From: CAIYRG01 sp963747255
GTDB lineage: Bacteria; Pseudomonadota; Alphaproteobacteria; Micropepsales; Micropepsaceae
Length of the DNA stretch: 64,000 nt
Direction: 5' to 3'
Assembly: GCA_963747255.1 (NCBI GenBank)
Contig: CAVVEG010000017.1
Coordinates: 938,734-1,002,733 of the forward strand
Part shown: positions 8,475 to 15,473 of the stretch, in pieces
How positions within the stretch are numbered: the first letter of the stretch is position 1
Layout of the letters: the number at the start of each line of letters is the position of its first letter
Made by a program: the position numbers and the translations under genes
Notes under the pieces: generated by a model
The model's database searches: none
What the model was told of the DNA's origin: nothing
The model's input: the letters and a program-made list of their open reading frames with translations, nothing else

Positions 8475-9488
8475 ATGAAAATAATTCGCGCGTGCTGTTT
8501 GGCGGCAATCATGGTTCAGGGATGGATGCCGGCCAGCGCCGCGGATTCGCCAAATTATAAAATACTGCAACGGATCAAAGTACCGGACGGCGGATTCGAT
8601 TACGCCACGTTCGATATGGCGGCTGATCGGGTGTATATGCCGCGCGGAGCCTTCACGACCGTCATAGACCCGGGAACGGGAACGGTCTCTGAATTCGCAA
8701 ACGGCGAAAGCAACCATATCGCACTGCCCGTTCCCGCAACCAATCTGCTGGTATTGACGCAGGGCGGTAAGGGCATTGTGCGAATTCTGGACAAGACTTC
8801 CGACCGGGTACTGGCCGACCTGCCCGCGGGAAAGAATCCGAATTCTGCCGCTTACGATGCGGCAACAAAATTTGTATTCGTGATGAACAAGGACAGCGGC
8901 AACGCGACTGTCGTCGATCCGATCGCCCGCAAAGTCGTCGATACGATTGCGATTTCGCCGAACGTGCTCGAATTTCCGGTTGCCGATGGCGCGGGACGAA
9001 TCTTCGACAATGTCGAGACGACCGCTGAAATCGCCATCATCGATACGAAATCGAGGAAGGTAACCGGGACCTACAAATTGCCGGGGTGCGAGCGGCCTTC
9101 CGGTCTTGCTTATGCGCCCGACCTGAAGTTGCTGATTTCAGCCTGTCGCAACGGTGTCGCGAAAATCCTGCAGGCGGATACCGGAACCGAAGTGGCTTCT
9201 CTTCCGATCGGCGCCGGCCCGGATGCGGCAATTTACGATCAGAGGCAGAAACTCGCGTTTGTCCCTTGTGGTGGCGATGGCGTCCTGAATGTCATCTCGC
9301 TGGCAGATCCGGGACATCCCGCATCGGTGCAAACAGTACAAACCCAGGCGGGCTCGCGCACGGGAACGCTGGATCCGAATACCGGCCGCATTTACCTGAT
9401 GGCATCGAAGCCGGATCCCGCGGCGCCCGGCGGCCGTGGCGCACGAAGACTGGCAGGATCATGGGAAGTGATTGTGGTAGGCCCCTGA
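8475..9488 (+). CDS. Secreted YncE-like beta-propeller protein of the fluoride operon
   Basis: 337 residues. ATG at 8475 follows GGGAGG (8461-8466) with good spacing. Residues 1 to ~23 form a signal peptide (basic start, then CCLAAIMVQGWMPASAA), so the protein is periplasmic or outside. The rest repeats 40-45-residue units of the YVTN/YncE propeller kind: GGFDYATFDMAADRVYMP, NPNSAAYDAATKFVFVMN, RPSGLAYAPDLKLLISACR, GPDAAIYDQRQKLAFVPCG. No enzyme motif is visible. It is the first gene after the fluoride riboswitch and is followed by crcB, so it is probably fluoride-induced. Its role in fluoride handling is unknown. Confidence 0.82.
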   Translation: MKIIRACCLAAIMVQGWMPASAADSPNYKILQRIKVPDGGFDYATFDMAADRVYMPRGAFTTVIDPGTGTVSEFANGESNHIALPVPATNLLVLTQGGKGIVRILDKTSDRVLADLPAGKNPNSAAYDAATKFVFVMNKDSGNATVVDPIARKVVDTIAISPNVLEFPVADGAGRIFDNVETTAEIAIIDTKSRKVTGTYKLPGCERPSGLAYAPDLKLLISACRNGVAKILQADTGTEVASLPIGAGPDAAIYDQRQKLAFVPCGGDGVLNVISLADPGHPASVQTVQTQAGSRTGTLDPNTGRIYLMASKPDPAAPGGRGARRLAGSWEVIVVGP

Positions 9489-9536
9489 TCTCATTCGGAT
9501 CGCCCGCATACGCGGAAACGGAGATGCAAACCGGTG

Positions 9537-9929
9537 ATGTATCTGTGGATCATGGCGGGCAGCGCGATTGGCGGCGGCCTCCGCTACTTCTTCTCCGGTG
9601 TTGTAGCGGCGCAGTTCGGAGAGACTTTTCCCTGGGGCACACTGTTCGTGAATGTCACCGGATCTTTTGTCATCGGTTTTTTCGCTACCCTGACGGCGCC
9701 GGACGGGCGCCTGATGACCCCTCCGGTCATGCGGCAATTCGTGATGACCGGGATCTGCGGCGGATACACCACCTTTTCTTCCTTCAGTCTGCAGACACTG
9801 AATCTCATTCGCGACGATGAGTGGCTGTATGCCGGCAGCAATGCCGTCCTTTCGGTCGTGCTTTGCATGTTGTTCGTGCTGGCGGGGCATGTTGCCGCAG
9901 CCGCGATCAATCAGATGAAGGGAGCGTGA
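9537..9929 (+). CDS. crcB: Fluoride channel CrcB (Fluc)
   Basis: 130 residues with four hydrophobic helices. CrcB/Fluc proteins are dual-topology dimers that let fluoride leave the cytoplasm through the inner membrane. Signatures are GSAIGGGLRYF near the start, the conserved FPWGTLFVNVTGSFVIGF with its key Asn, and GICGGYTTFSSFSLQT, the TTFSS-containing pore helix 3. A GTG at 9534 precedes the ATG used here and is an alternative start. The gene follows the riboswitch-linked propeller gene by 48 bases and is one base from the DUF190 gene. Confidence 0.95.
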   Translation: MYLWIMAGSAIGGGLRYFFSGVVAAQFGETFPWGTLFVNVTGSFVIGFFATLTAPDGRLMTPPVMRQFVMTGICGGYTTFSSFSLQTLNLIRDDEWLYAGSNAVLSVVLCMLFVLAGHVAAAAINQMKGA

Positions 9930-9930
9930 G

Positions 9931-10278
9931 ATGCAAATCCCGAAAGACGCCGTTCTGCTGCGTGTATTCATTGGAGAATCGGATCGCTTTCAGCATCACC
10001 CCCTGTACGAAGCCATCGTGCTGAAAGCCCGCGAAATGCATCTCGCCGGGGCCACAGTCCTGCGCGGCCCGATGGGCTTTGGCCATTCCAGCCGTCTGCA
10101 CACGGCAAAAATCCTGCGGCTTTCCGAGGGCCTGCCGCTGGTGATTGAAATTGTCGATGCCGAAGAGAAGATCAACGCATTTCTGCCGGTCATCGACAGC
10201 ATGATGGAAAACGGTCTGATCACGTTGGAGAAAGTGAAAGTGTACCGCTACGGAGAAGTTGGTGGGATTGGTGGATAA
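9931..10278 (+). CDS. DUF190 family protein, CrcB partner
   Basis: 115 residues with the DUF190 pattern: LLRVFIGESDRF, PLYEAIVLKAREMHLAGATV, LRGPMGFGHSSRLHT and PLVIEIVDAEEKINAFLP. DUF190 proteins are small PII-like trimers often encoded beside crcB. A regulatory or accessory role in fluoride export is inferred from this context only. The gene starts one base after the crcB stop (TGAG ATG), so the two are coupled. A long inverted repeat follows the stop and probably ends the operon. Confidence 0.88.
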   Translation: MQIPKDAVLLRVFIGESDRFQHHPLYEAIVLKAREMHLAGATVLRGPMGFGHSSRLHTAKILRLSEGLPLVIEIVDAEEKINAFLPVIDSMMENGLITLEKVKVYRYGEVGGIGG

Positions 10279-10299
10279 CGAGCGGACGGCCCGAAAAGC

Positions 10300-10342
10300 A
10301 TCGGGCGGCAAGCGAGGCAACAATCCTCTCGAGCCGCCCGAT
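10300..10342 (+). terminator. Long inverted repeat after the fluoride operon
   Basis: ATCGGGCGGC (10300-10309) is matched exactly by GCCGCCCGAT (10333-10342), and GAGG/CCTC can extend the stem inside the loop. No T-run follows, so termination would be weak or factor-assisted. It lies 22 bases after the DUF190 stop. Confidence 0.5.
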
Positions 10343-10450
10343 CCTATGCCCCCAGCGGAGGGATGACCGCCTGTTCCGGGCTTTCGGGCCGGACCGGCGA
10401 TTCCCGAAGGCCGTGGGGGAAGCGGCCGCTTCGGAAAACAGGTGATGTTT

Positions 10451-10830
10451 GCCGGTATCAGATACTGCCCGCGATGGTGTTGAAAGTAGCGCTGAGGTTG
10501 GTGCCCACCAGCCCCACCGCGGTGATGATCACAACCGCAATCAGACTGGCAATCAGGCCATACTCGATCGCCGTCACGCCAGATTCGTCGCTGACAAAAC
10601 GAGAAATCAGTTTAAACATTTAATTCTCCCTTTAAGTATTTCCTGCAAGCGGACCACTGGCACAGCGCCAATCGTCTGTAGAGAGATGATATGGGCGAGG
10701 TGATAATGATTTATGAATCGGGATTGACAGAGCCTCAGGCTGGAAAACCGGAAAAGCGAGCGATTTCAATGATCCGGAGGCGATCCATTAAGCAGATGTG
10801 AAGCATGATGAAACAAGTCCTGGACGTCAT
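10451..10830. repeat. Direct repeat copy 1 (pilin gene plus upstream region)
   Basis: Matches 10970-11349 at a constant offset of 519 bases. The coding part is nearly identical. The region upstream of the start (GCAAGCGGACC, then CAGCGCCAATCGTCTGTA, then TAATGATTTATGAA and GGAAAAGC) is clearly alike but more diverged. The duplication therefore took in the promoter region. Confidence 0.85.
10458..10619 (-). CDS. Flp/Fap-type IVb pilin, copy A
   Basis: 53 residues beginning MFKLISRFVSDESG and ending in NTIAGSI. The pattern SG|VTAIEYGLIASL is the prepilin cleavage site (after Gly) with Glu at +5 and Tyr at +6, followed by one long hydrophobic helix, as in Flp pilins of the Tad secretion system. 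The ribosome site is GGGAG just upstream (minus strand, about 10627-10631). No tad/cpa genes are in the window. The protein differs from copy B at only two residues, I5 versus F5 and S52 versus K52. Confidence 0.9.
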   Translation of the reverse strand: MFKLISRFVSDESGVTAIEYGLIASLIAVVIITAVGLVGTNLSATFNTIAGSI

Positions 10831-10969
10831 GCATGGCGAGGACCGGGATTGACCGGCCGACAGGGGCTGTTGCCGAACGTGCATTTACGCGACGGTGAGT
10901 GCTGAATGCCGAACGGCCGACATGTGCGGACATGCCGGCCGTCAGGACTTCTGTGCAGAGGCAAAGTTC

Positions 10970-11349
10970 GCCGGTGTCAGATCTTGCCCGCGATGGTGTT
11001 GAAGGTAGCGCTGAGGTTGGTGCCCACCAGCCCCACCGCGGTGATGATCACAACCGCAATCAGACTGGCAATCAGGCCATACTCGATCGCCGTCACGCCA
11101 GATTCGTCGCTGACAAAACGAGAAAAAAGTTTGAACATTGAGGTCTCCTTCAAGGATTTGCATGCAAGCGGACCGATGGCACAGCGCCAATCGTCTGTAC
11201 CGTGAGCATACGGGTGAGGAGCTAATGATTTATGAAGAACCGTACATAAAGCTGCGTGCCGAAAAATCCGGAAAAGCCAGCCATTTCAACAATCCGGACG
11301 CAATCCGTTAAGCGCCTGTCAAGCATAACCGGACAAACCCGGCACCACC
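10970..11349. repeat. Direct repeat copy 2 (pilin gene plus upstream region)
   Basis: Second copy of the repeat at 10451-10830. The shared tracts upstream of the gene include CAGCGCCAATCGTCTGTA (ending at 11199) and TAATGATTTATGAA (from about 11223). The non-coding gap 11139-11378 consists of this repeat and nothing else recognisable. Confidence 0.85.
10977..11138 (-). CDS. Flp/Fap-type IVb pilin, copy B
   Basis: 53 residues, starting MFKLFSRFVSDESG and ending in NTIAGKI, otherwise the same as copy A. It has the same cleavage signature (SG|VTAIEY) and hydrophobic assembly helix. The offset to copy A is exactly 519 bases and the upstream non-coding DNA is also duplicated, so it has its own promoter copy. 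The minus-strand ribosome site is GGAGACCTC. Tad pili mediate surface attachment. Whether both copies are used is unknown. Confidence 0.9.
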   Translation of the reverse strand: MFKLFSRFVSDESGVTAIEYGLIASLIAVVIITAVGLVGTNLSATFNTIAGKI

Positions 11350-11378
11350 CTGCACCGGATGCACCGCGCTAAATGGGC

Positions 11379-12686
11379 TCAATGCTGCGCAGACGGCATT
11401 GCGCCCGAAGCGGAGGGCTGCGTGTCTTTGGGCTGTTCCATGGTTGCAGCCTCGGCAGGCGGGAAAAGCAGGCGGAACAGCGTTCGCCTTTGGGGCGGCA
11501 TGTCTGTTGCGGGTGTCGAGTTGGTGGCGGTAGCAGCGGCCGGTTTCGGCGCGGCTGCAACAGGTGTTGAGACCTGCGCCGGCGGCGTGCCCGCCGCTGC
11601 CGGGGTTGCCGCCGGATTTGCCCCAGGGGATGCGGTCTGGACCGCCGGCATGGTCGCCGCCTCGGCAGGAGGAAACAGCAGCCGAAACAGAGTGCGTCTC
11701 TCGCCGGGCATCTCAGTGGCGGTTGCCGGCACGCTCGTTCCGGGGGCCGAAGCCTGCTGCGCCGGCGTCGGAGCCGCCGATGGCGGAAACAACAGCCGAA
11801 GCAGGGTTCGCCGCTGTGGCGGCGCGTTAGCGTCAGGGGCCGTTGTGGCGAACTCGGTTGGCGATTCCGTGTCTTCGGTTGAAGCGGGTGCGGCATCGTC
11901 CGACCCGAACAGCAGCCGGAAGAGGGTGCGGCGCGGGCGCTTGCCGGAACTGATAACCGCCGGCGTGTCGTCGTCTTCTTCGGTCGAAGCCACCGCCGCA
12001 ACCGGCGGAGTCATCGCGGGAACGGTGTCGCCAAACAATGATTTCAGCAGGGTTCGGCGGCGTCGAACGGGCGGAGTTGGAGTTGCGGATGCAACAATGG
12101 TCGAAGCCACCGATGGCGTTGCGGCAGTGGTTGCGGATTCGGTAGCGTTGGCGGATGCCGGAGTGGCCGCGCTGGTGGTTGCCGGTGTGGCGGGAGCTGA
12201 AGGCATCGCGGCGGCGGGCGCGGGTGTGGCGGGCGCTGACGGCATCGCGGCGGCTACCGGCGCTTCCGGAGTAGCCGGAGACGGCGGCGAGACGGCCGGC
12301 ACTGGCGCGGCTTGAGCCAATGTGGGCGTGACGATCTTCCGGTTGGGATCAACTGCCAGCGCGTTGCTCCGCGTCAGCAGAAACTTCTCCCCGTCACTGT
12401 AACCTGTGCCCAGGGCAGAGGCCAAATCCCTGTTTACCTGAGCCGACATACTCGCCGGGCTGGAGGCATCGGCTTCACGGCCGGAGCCTGCGTCAGGCCG
12501 CGGCGGCCGCAAGCTGACATCCGGCGGAACGACAAGGGGCGCCCTGGTGCTGACCTCGAACTCATCGGGGGGTGTCTTGATCGTACCGACGGCTTCGCGA
12601 ACGTCGGTACAGGCCGATAGATCCAGACCGGCGCCCAGGAGTGCCACGAGCATCGCTGCGCACTTCAACTCCGAAAAAGTACTCAT
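11379..12686 (-). CDS. DUF3035 (BamF-like) lipoprotein with five C-terminal RRTLFRLLF repeats
   Basis: 435 residues from the ATG at 12686, preceded by GGAGG. A lipoprotein signal ends in LSAC (Cys26). Residues about 38-65 carry the DUF3035 core (TPPDEFEVSTRAPLVVPPD then LRPPRP), a family linked to the outer-membrane assembly complex in alphaproteobacteria. After about residue 125 the chain becomes Pro/Ala/Thr-rich and disordered-looking. Embedded in it are five copies of a basic-hydrophobic motif at about 209-218, 252-260, 292-300, 330-338 and 400-408 (RRTLLKSLF, RRTLFRLLF, RRTLLRLLF, RRTLFRLLF, RRTLFRLLF). The last three are followed by PP and the last two by PPAEAAT. The usual family members lack so long a tail, as far as I know. 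Confidence 0.8.
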   Translation of the reverse strand: MSTFSELKCAAMLVALLGAGLDLSACTDVREAVGTIKTPPDEFEVSTRAPLVVPPDVSLRPPRPDAGSGREADASSPASMSAQVNRDLASALGTGYSDGEKFLLTRSNALAVDPNRKIVTPTLAQAAPVPAVSPPSPATPEAPVAAAMPSAPATPAPAAAMPSAPATPATTSAATPASANATESATTAATPSVASTIVASATPTPPVRRRRTLLKSLFGDTVPAMTPPVAAVASTEEDDDTPAVISSGKRPRRTLFRLLFGSDDAAPASTEDTESPTEFATTAPDANAPPQRRTLLRLLFPPSAAPTPAQQASAPGTSVPATATEMPGERRTLFRLLFPPAEAATMPAVQTASPGANPAATPAAAGTPPAQVSTPVAAAPKPAAATATNSTPATDMPPQRRTLFRLLFPPAEAATMEQPKDTQPSASGAMPSAQH

Positions 12687-12880
12687 GCTCAGCCTCCGGG
12701 CCATGTCCCTATTCAACACATTATCCGGGGTGCGCATACACACATTTGGGCGCTTGTCATGGATACTTATGGCGCACCCCGTCAACCGGACGGGAAGTTT
12801 AACAAGCAAGGCTGATCAGGACCAATAAAATAAATCCGTCATGCGGTTACCTATGTGTCCGGGCTGGACAACATGACAAT

Positions 12881-12958
12881 TGGCGACCCCGACAGGATTC
12901 GAACCTGTGACCCACAGCTTAGAAGGCTGTTGCTCTATCCGGGCTGAGCTACGGGGCC
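12881..12958 (-). tRNA. tRNA-Arg (anticodon TCT)
   Basis: On the minus strand the cloverleaf is complete. The acceptor GGCCCCG pairs with CGGGGTC, the D arm includes AGCTCAGC, the anticodon loop reads CTTCTAA with TCT, the T arm has GGTTCGAATCC, and the CCA end is encoded. It is read towards the pilin/DUF3035 side. Confidence 0.95.
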
Positions 12959-13011
12959 CGTGCTCATGTGAGAATATAGAAGCCAGGCAGCGGAAGACAG
13001 ATGCGTGCCGT

Positions 13012-13317
13012 TCAGTGCGTCCAGGGAATCTTCCGGTCGAAACGAAAATTATCCGAATAGGACTTCACCTTCGGCGCAGGAAGATGCGGCTCAAAGGACT
13101 GATAGGGAATTCCGTTCGCTTTTGCATAGTTCACGGCCTCTTCCCTCGTATCGAAATCGAGGATGACCTGCTGACGCATGTCCGAGGAGGAAGTCCAGCC
13201 CATCAAGGGGTCGATTTCGCGGGGCTGTTCAGGCTCAAACTCCAGAACCCACTTCTTCGTCCGCGCCTTTCCGGACTGCATGGCCGATCTTGCCGGCTGA
13301 TAAATACGTGCGAGCAT
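13012..13317 (-). CDS. NDUFS4-type NADH dehydrogenase (complex I) accessory subunit
   Basis: 101 residues of the ETC complex I subunit conserved region. It starts MLARIYQPARSAMQSGKA and carries WVLEFEPEQPREIDPLMGWT, SSDMRQQVILDFDTREEAV and the C-terminal FRFDRKIPWTH. This is the alphaproteobacterial form of the mitochondrial NDUFS4/18-kDa subunit, which stabilises the peripheral arm of complex I near the NADH module. It lies alone between two tRNA genes. The start ATG at 13317 is the only good one. Confidence 0.92.
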   Translation of the reverse strand: MLARIYQPARSAMQSGKARTKKWVLEFEPEQPREIDPLMGWTSSSDMRQQVILDFDTREEAVNYAKANGIPYQSFEPHLPAPKVKSYSDNFRFDRKIPWTH

Positions 13318-13357
13318 CCCTTACTCCCAAATCGCAAATCTGCATCGGAACGGAGTT

Positions 13358-13434
13358 TGGTCGGGGCGGCGTGATTCGAACACGCGACCCTCTGCTCCCA
13401 AAGCAGATGCGCTACCAGGCTGCGCCACGCCCCG
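13358..13434 (-). tRNA. tRNA-Pro (anticodon TGG)
   Basis: Minus-strand cloverleaf with acceptor CGGGGCG/CGCCCCG, D-arm GCGCAGCCTGGTAGCGC, anticodon stem CATCTGCTTTGGGAGCAGAG with TGG, T-arm GTGTTCGAATCAC and encoded CCA. Confidence 0.95.
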
Positions 13435-13542
13435 GCGCCGCCCGGGTGGATACACGCTCCCTCGGGGCGCTTCAAGACGGAAGCGGGACGAAAGGCACGG
13501 CCCAGGACAGCGGCAGGCAAACGGCAACAATCTCTTCGCAAA

Positions 13543-14760
13543 TCAGGCGGCGCGGCGAAGGCGCAGCGCGGTCCACACAGTGTCGATCGACTCAACGAGA
13601 TGATCGATCTGTTGGTCGGTGTGCATCGGCGACGGCGTAATGCGCAGGCGCTCGGTGCCGCGGGGGACGGTCGGGAAGTTGATCGGCTGAACGTAAATTC
13701 CATGCGTGTACAGAAGTTCGTCGGAAACGATCCTGCACAGCGCCGCATCGCCAACGAGAACCGGAACGATATGGCTCGGTGAATCGATCAGCGGAACATT
13801 TCGGCGGCCGAGCAGCGACTTGACGCGGGCGGCACGACTCTGCAGACCTTCGCGTTCGGCATTGCTGGAACGCAGATGGCGCACGGCCGCGAGAGCGCCT
13901 GCCGCGATCGCGGGAGGCAGCGAAGTGGTAAAAATGAATCCGGCAGCAAAGGAGCGGACGCAATCCACGATCGCCGCCGTTCCCGTGATATAGCCGCCCA
14001 TCACACCGAAGGCCTTTGCCAGGGTGCCCTCGATGATATCGACCCGGTGCATCTGCCCGTCGCGTTCGGCAACTCCGCCACCGCGTTCGCCATACAACCC
14101 GACGCCATGCACCTCGTCGAGATAAGTCATGGCGCCGTATTTTTCCGCGAGATCGCAGATCTTTCCGATCTGGCCGAAATCGCCTTCCATCGAGTAAACG
14201 GATTCGAAGCAGATGATCTTTGGCGCACTGGCCGGAGCGGCGCGCAGCAACTCATCCAGATGCGCCATGTCGTTGTGGCGGTAGATGCGTTTTTCCGCGC
14301 CCGAATGGCGCATGCCCTCGATCATCGAGGCGTGATTGAGTTCGTCGGAAAAGAAGATGCAGCCCGGAAGCAGGCGCGCGAGGGTGGACAGAGTCGCTTC
14401 GTTCGACACAAATCCGGAGGTGAAGAGGAGCGCGGCCTCCTTGGCGTGCAGCGCCGCCAGTTCGCGTTCCAGTTCGACGTGGAAATGATTGGTGCCGGAA
14501 ATATTCCGGGTACCGCCCGAGCCGGCTCCGGCTTTGTCGATCGCGGCTTTCATCGCCGCGACCACGGCCGGGTGCTGCCCCATGCAGAGATAATCGTTGC
14601 TGCACCAGACGGTAATGTCCCGAACGCCGTTGGTGGTGTGATGATCCGCCGCGGGAAATTCGCCACGATGGCGCAGGATATCGGCGAAAATCCGATACCG
14701 GCCTTCGCGCTTTAATTTGGCAATATTGTCTTTAAATATATGGCCGTACGCAAACGGCAT
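13543..14760 (-). CDS. hemA: 5-aminolevulinate synthase
   Basis: 405 residues, the normal length. Condenses glycine and succinyl-CoA to 5-aminolevulinate, the first haem precursor in alphaproteobacteria (Shemin route). Visible motifs are WCSNDYLCMGQHP, AGSGGTRNISGTNHFHVELE, YLDEVHGVGLYGERGGGVAE and the PLP-lysine region EGTLAKAFGVMGGYI, then FTTSLPPA and PTVPRGTERLRITPSP. It lies near hemB (16.6 kb) but on the opposite strand. The 135-base upstream region holds a perfect 17-base palindrome at 14842-14858 that could be an operator. Confidence 0.97.
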   Translation of the reverse strand: MPFAYGHIFKDNIAKLKREGRYRIFADILRHRGEFPAADHHTTNGVRDITVWCSNDYLCMGQHPAVVAAMKAAIDKAGAGSGGTRNISGTNHFHVELERELAALHAKEAALLFTSGFVSNEATLSTLARLLPGCIFFSDELNHASMIEGMRHSGAEKRIYRHNDMAHLDELLRAAPASAPKIICFESVYSMEGDFGQIGKICDLAEKYGAMTYLDEVHGVGLYGERGGGVAERDGQMHRVDIIEGTLAKAFGVMGGYITGTAAIVDCVRSFAAGFIFTTSLPPAIAAGALAAVRHLRSSNAEREGLQSRAARVKSLLGRRNVPLIDSPSHIVPVLVGDAALCRIVSDELLYTHGIYVQPINFPTVPRGTERLRITPSPMHTDQQIDHLVESIDTVWTALRLRRAA

Positions 14761-14841
14761 TGGTTCTGGTCTCCCGCCCTGACGGCGTTTCTATACGACC
14801 GCAGGGGCGGAGAATAGCCCAATACCGCGCTGACGCGCATA

Positions 14842-14858
14842 CAAATTCTCGGAATTTG
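14842..14858. promoter_or_regulatory. Perfect palindrome upstream of hemA
   Basis: CAAATTC-TCG-GAATTTG: seven-base arms with a three-base centre, 82 bases before the hemA start. Its symmetry and AT-rich arms suggest a site for a dimeric repressor. It is not the classical Fnr (TTGAT-N4-ATCAA) site. Irr/Fur-type control is possible but unproven. Confidence 0.4.
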
Positions 14859-14895
14859 CCGTTGCCTTGGTGCGGCTATTTGCGAATGATTCTCG

Positions 14896-15405
14896 TTACA
14901 GCCGGTAGCGAACCTGATCCAGCCAGAATCTCTCCAGCCGGCGCAACGTGCGATTCATCGTCAGAAAATCTTCTGCAACGAGGTTGCCCACGGGCCGGAG
15001 TGAGCCAAGCTGGCGCTCGAATAGCGCCGAGACCATGCGCCGGATTACCTGACCTTTCTCGGCCAGGCGAATGCATACTGCGCGGCGGTCGGCGTCAGAA
15101 CGTTCGTGATGAATATATCCCAGCTCGACCAGCTTCTTCAGATTGTACGAGACATTGGAGCCCAGATAATGCCCCCGGGTGCGCAACTCCCCGGCCGTCA
15201 GTTCCTGATCGCCGATATTGAACAGCATCAATGCCTGGACGCTGTTCACCTCAAGCTCACCACGGCGTTCCAGCTCGTCCTTGATCACGTCAAGCAATTG
15301 CCGGTGCAGGCGCTCGATCAGCGAAAGCGTTTCGAGATAGCCGGGTTTGATCGCCGAAAGGTCGTCCAGAACCTCGGCCGTTTCGGGATTCGTAAGTACG
15401 GTCAT
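14896..15405 (-). CDS. ldtR: MarR-family transcriptional regulator, LdtR-like
   Basis: 169 residues with a winged-helix fold. The centre carries EVNSVQALMLFNIGDQELTA, then GELRTRGHYLGSNVSYNLKK (recognition helix) and GYIHHERSDADRR (wing). This sequence pattern matches the LdtR group of MarR proteins, which in Rhizobiales control L,D-transpeptidase and osmotic-stress genes. The function here is inferred from that similarity. It is divergent from nothing nearby: hemA follows it on the same strand after a 135-base gap, so it has its own promoter in 15406-15473. Confidence 0.85.
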   Translation of the reverse strand: MTVLTNPETAEVLDDLSAIKPGYLETLSLIERLHRQLLDVIKDELERRGELEVNSVQALMLFNIGDQELTAGELRTRGHYLGSNVSYNLKKLVELGYIHHERSDADRRAVCIRLAEKGQVIRRMVSALFERQLGSLRPVGNLVAEDFLTMNRTLRRLERFWLDQVRYRL

Positions 15406-15473
15406 GCCAACTCCCGGTCTGATTTGATTTGAAATTAATTGCTACCGGTTAACGAATGCTTATCGCGCACAGG

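Noticed and set aside
11379..12062. CRISPR-like repeats in the DUF3035 gene
   Set aside because: Repeats are coding, of unequal spacing and in frame; there are no spacers or cas genes.
11359..12315. Plus-strand open frame opposite the repeat region of the DUF3035 gene
   Set aside because: It is the complement of Pro/Ala/Thr repeats (Gly/Ala/Val-rich) and has no ribosome site.
12880..13374. Plus-strand open frame across tRNA-Arg and NDUFS4
   Set aside because: It runs antisense through a tRNA and a well-supported gene.
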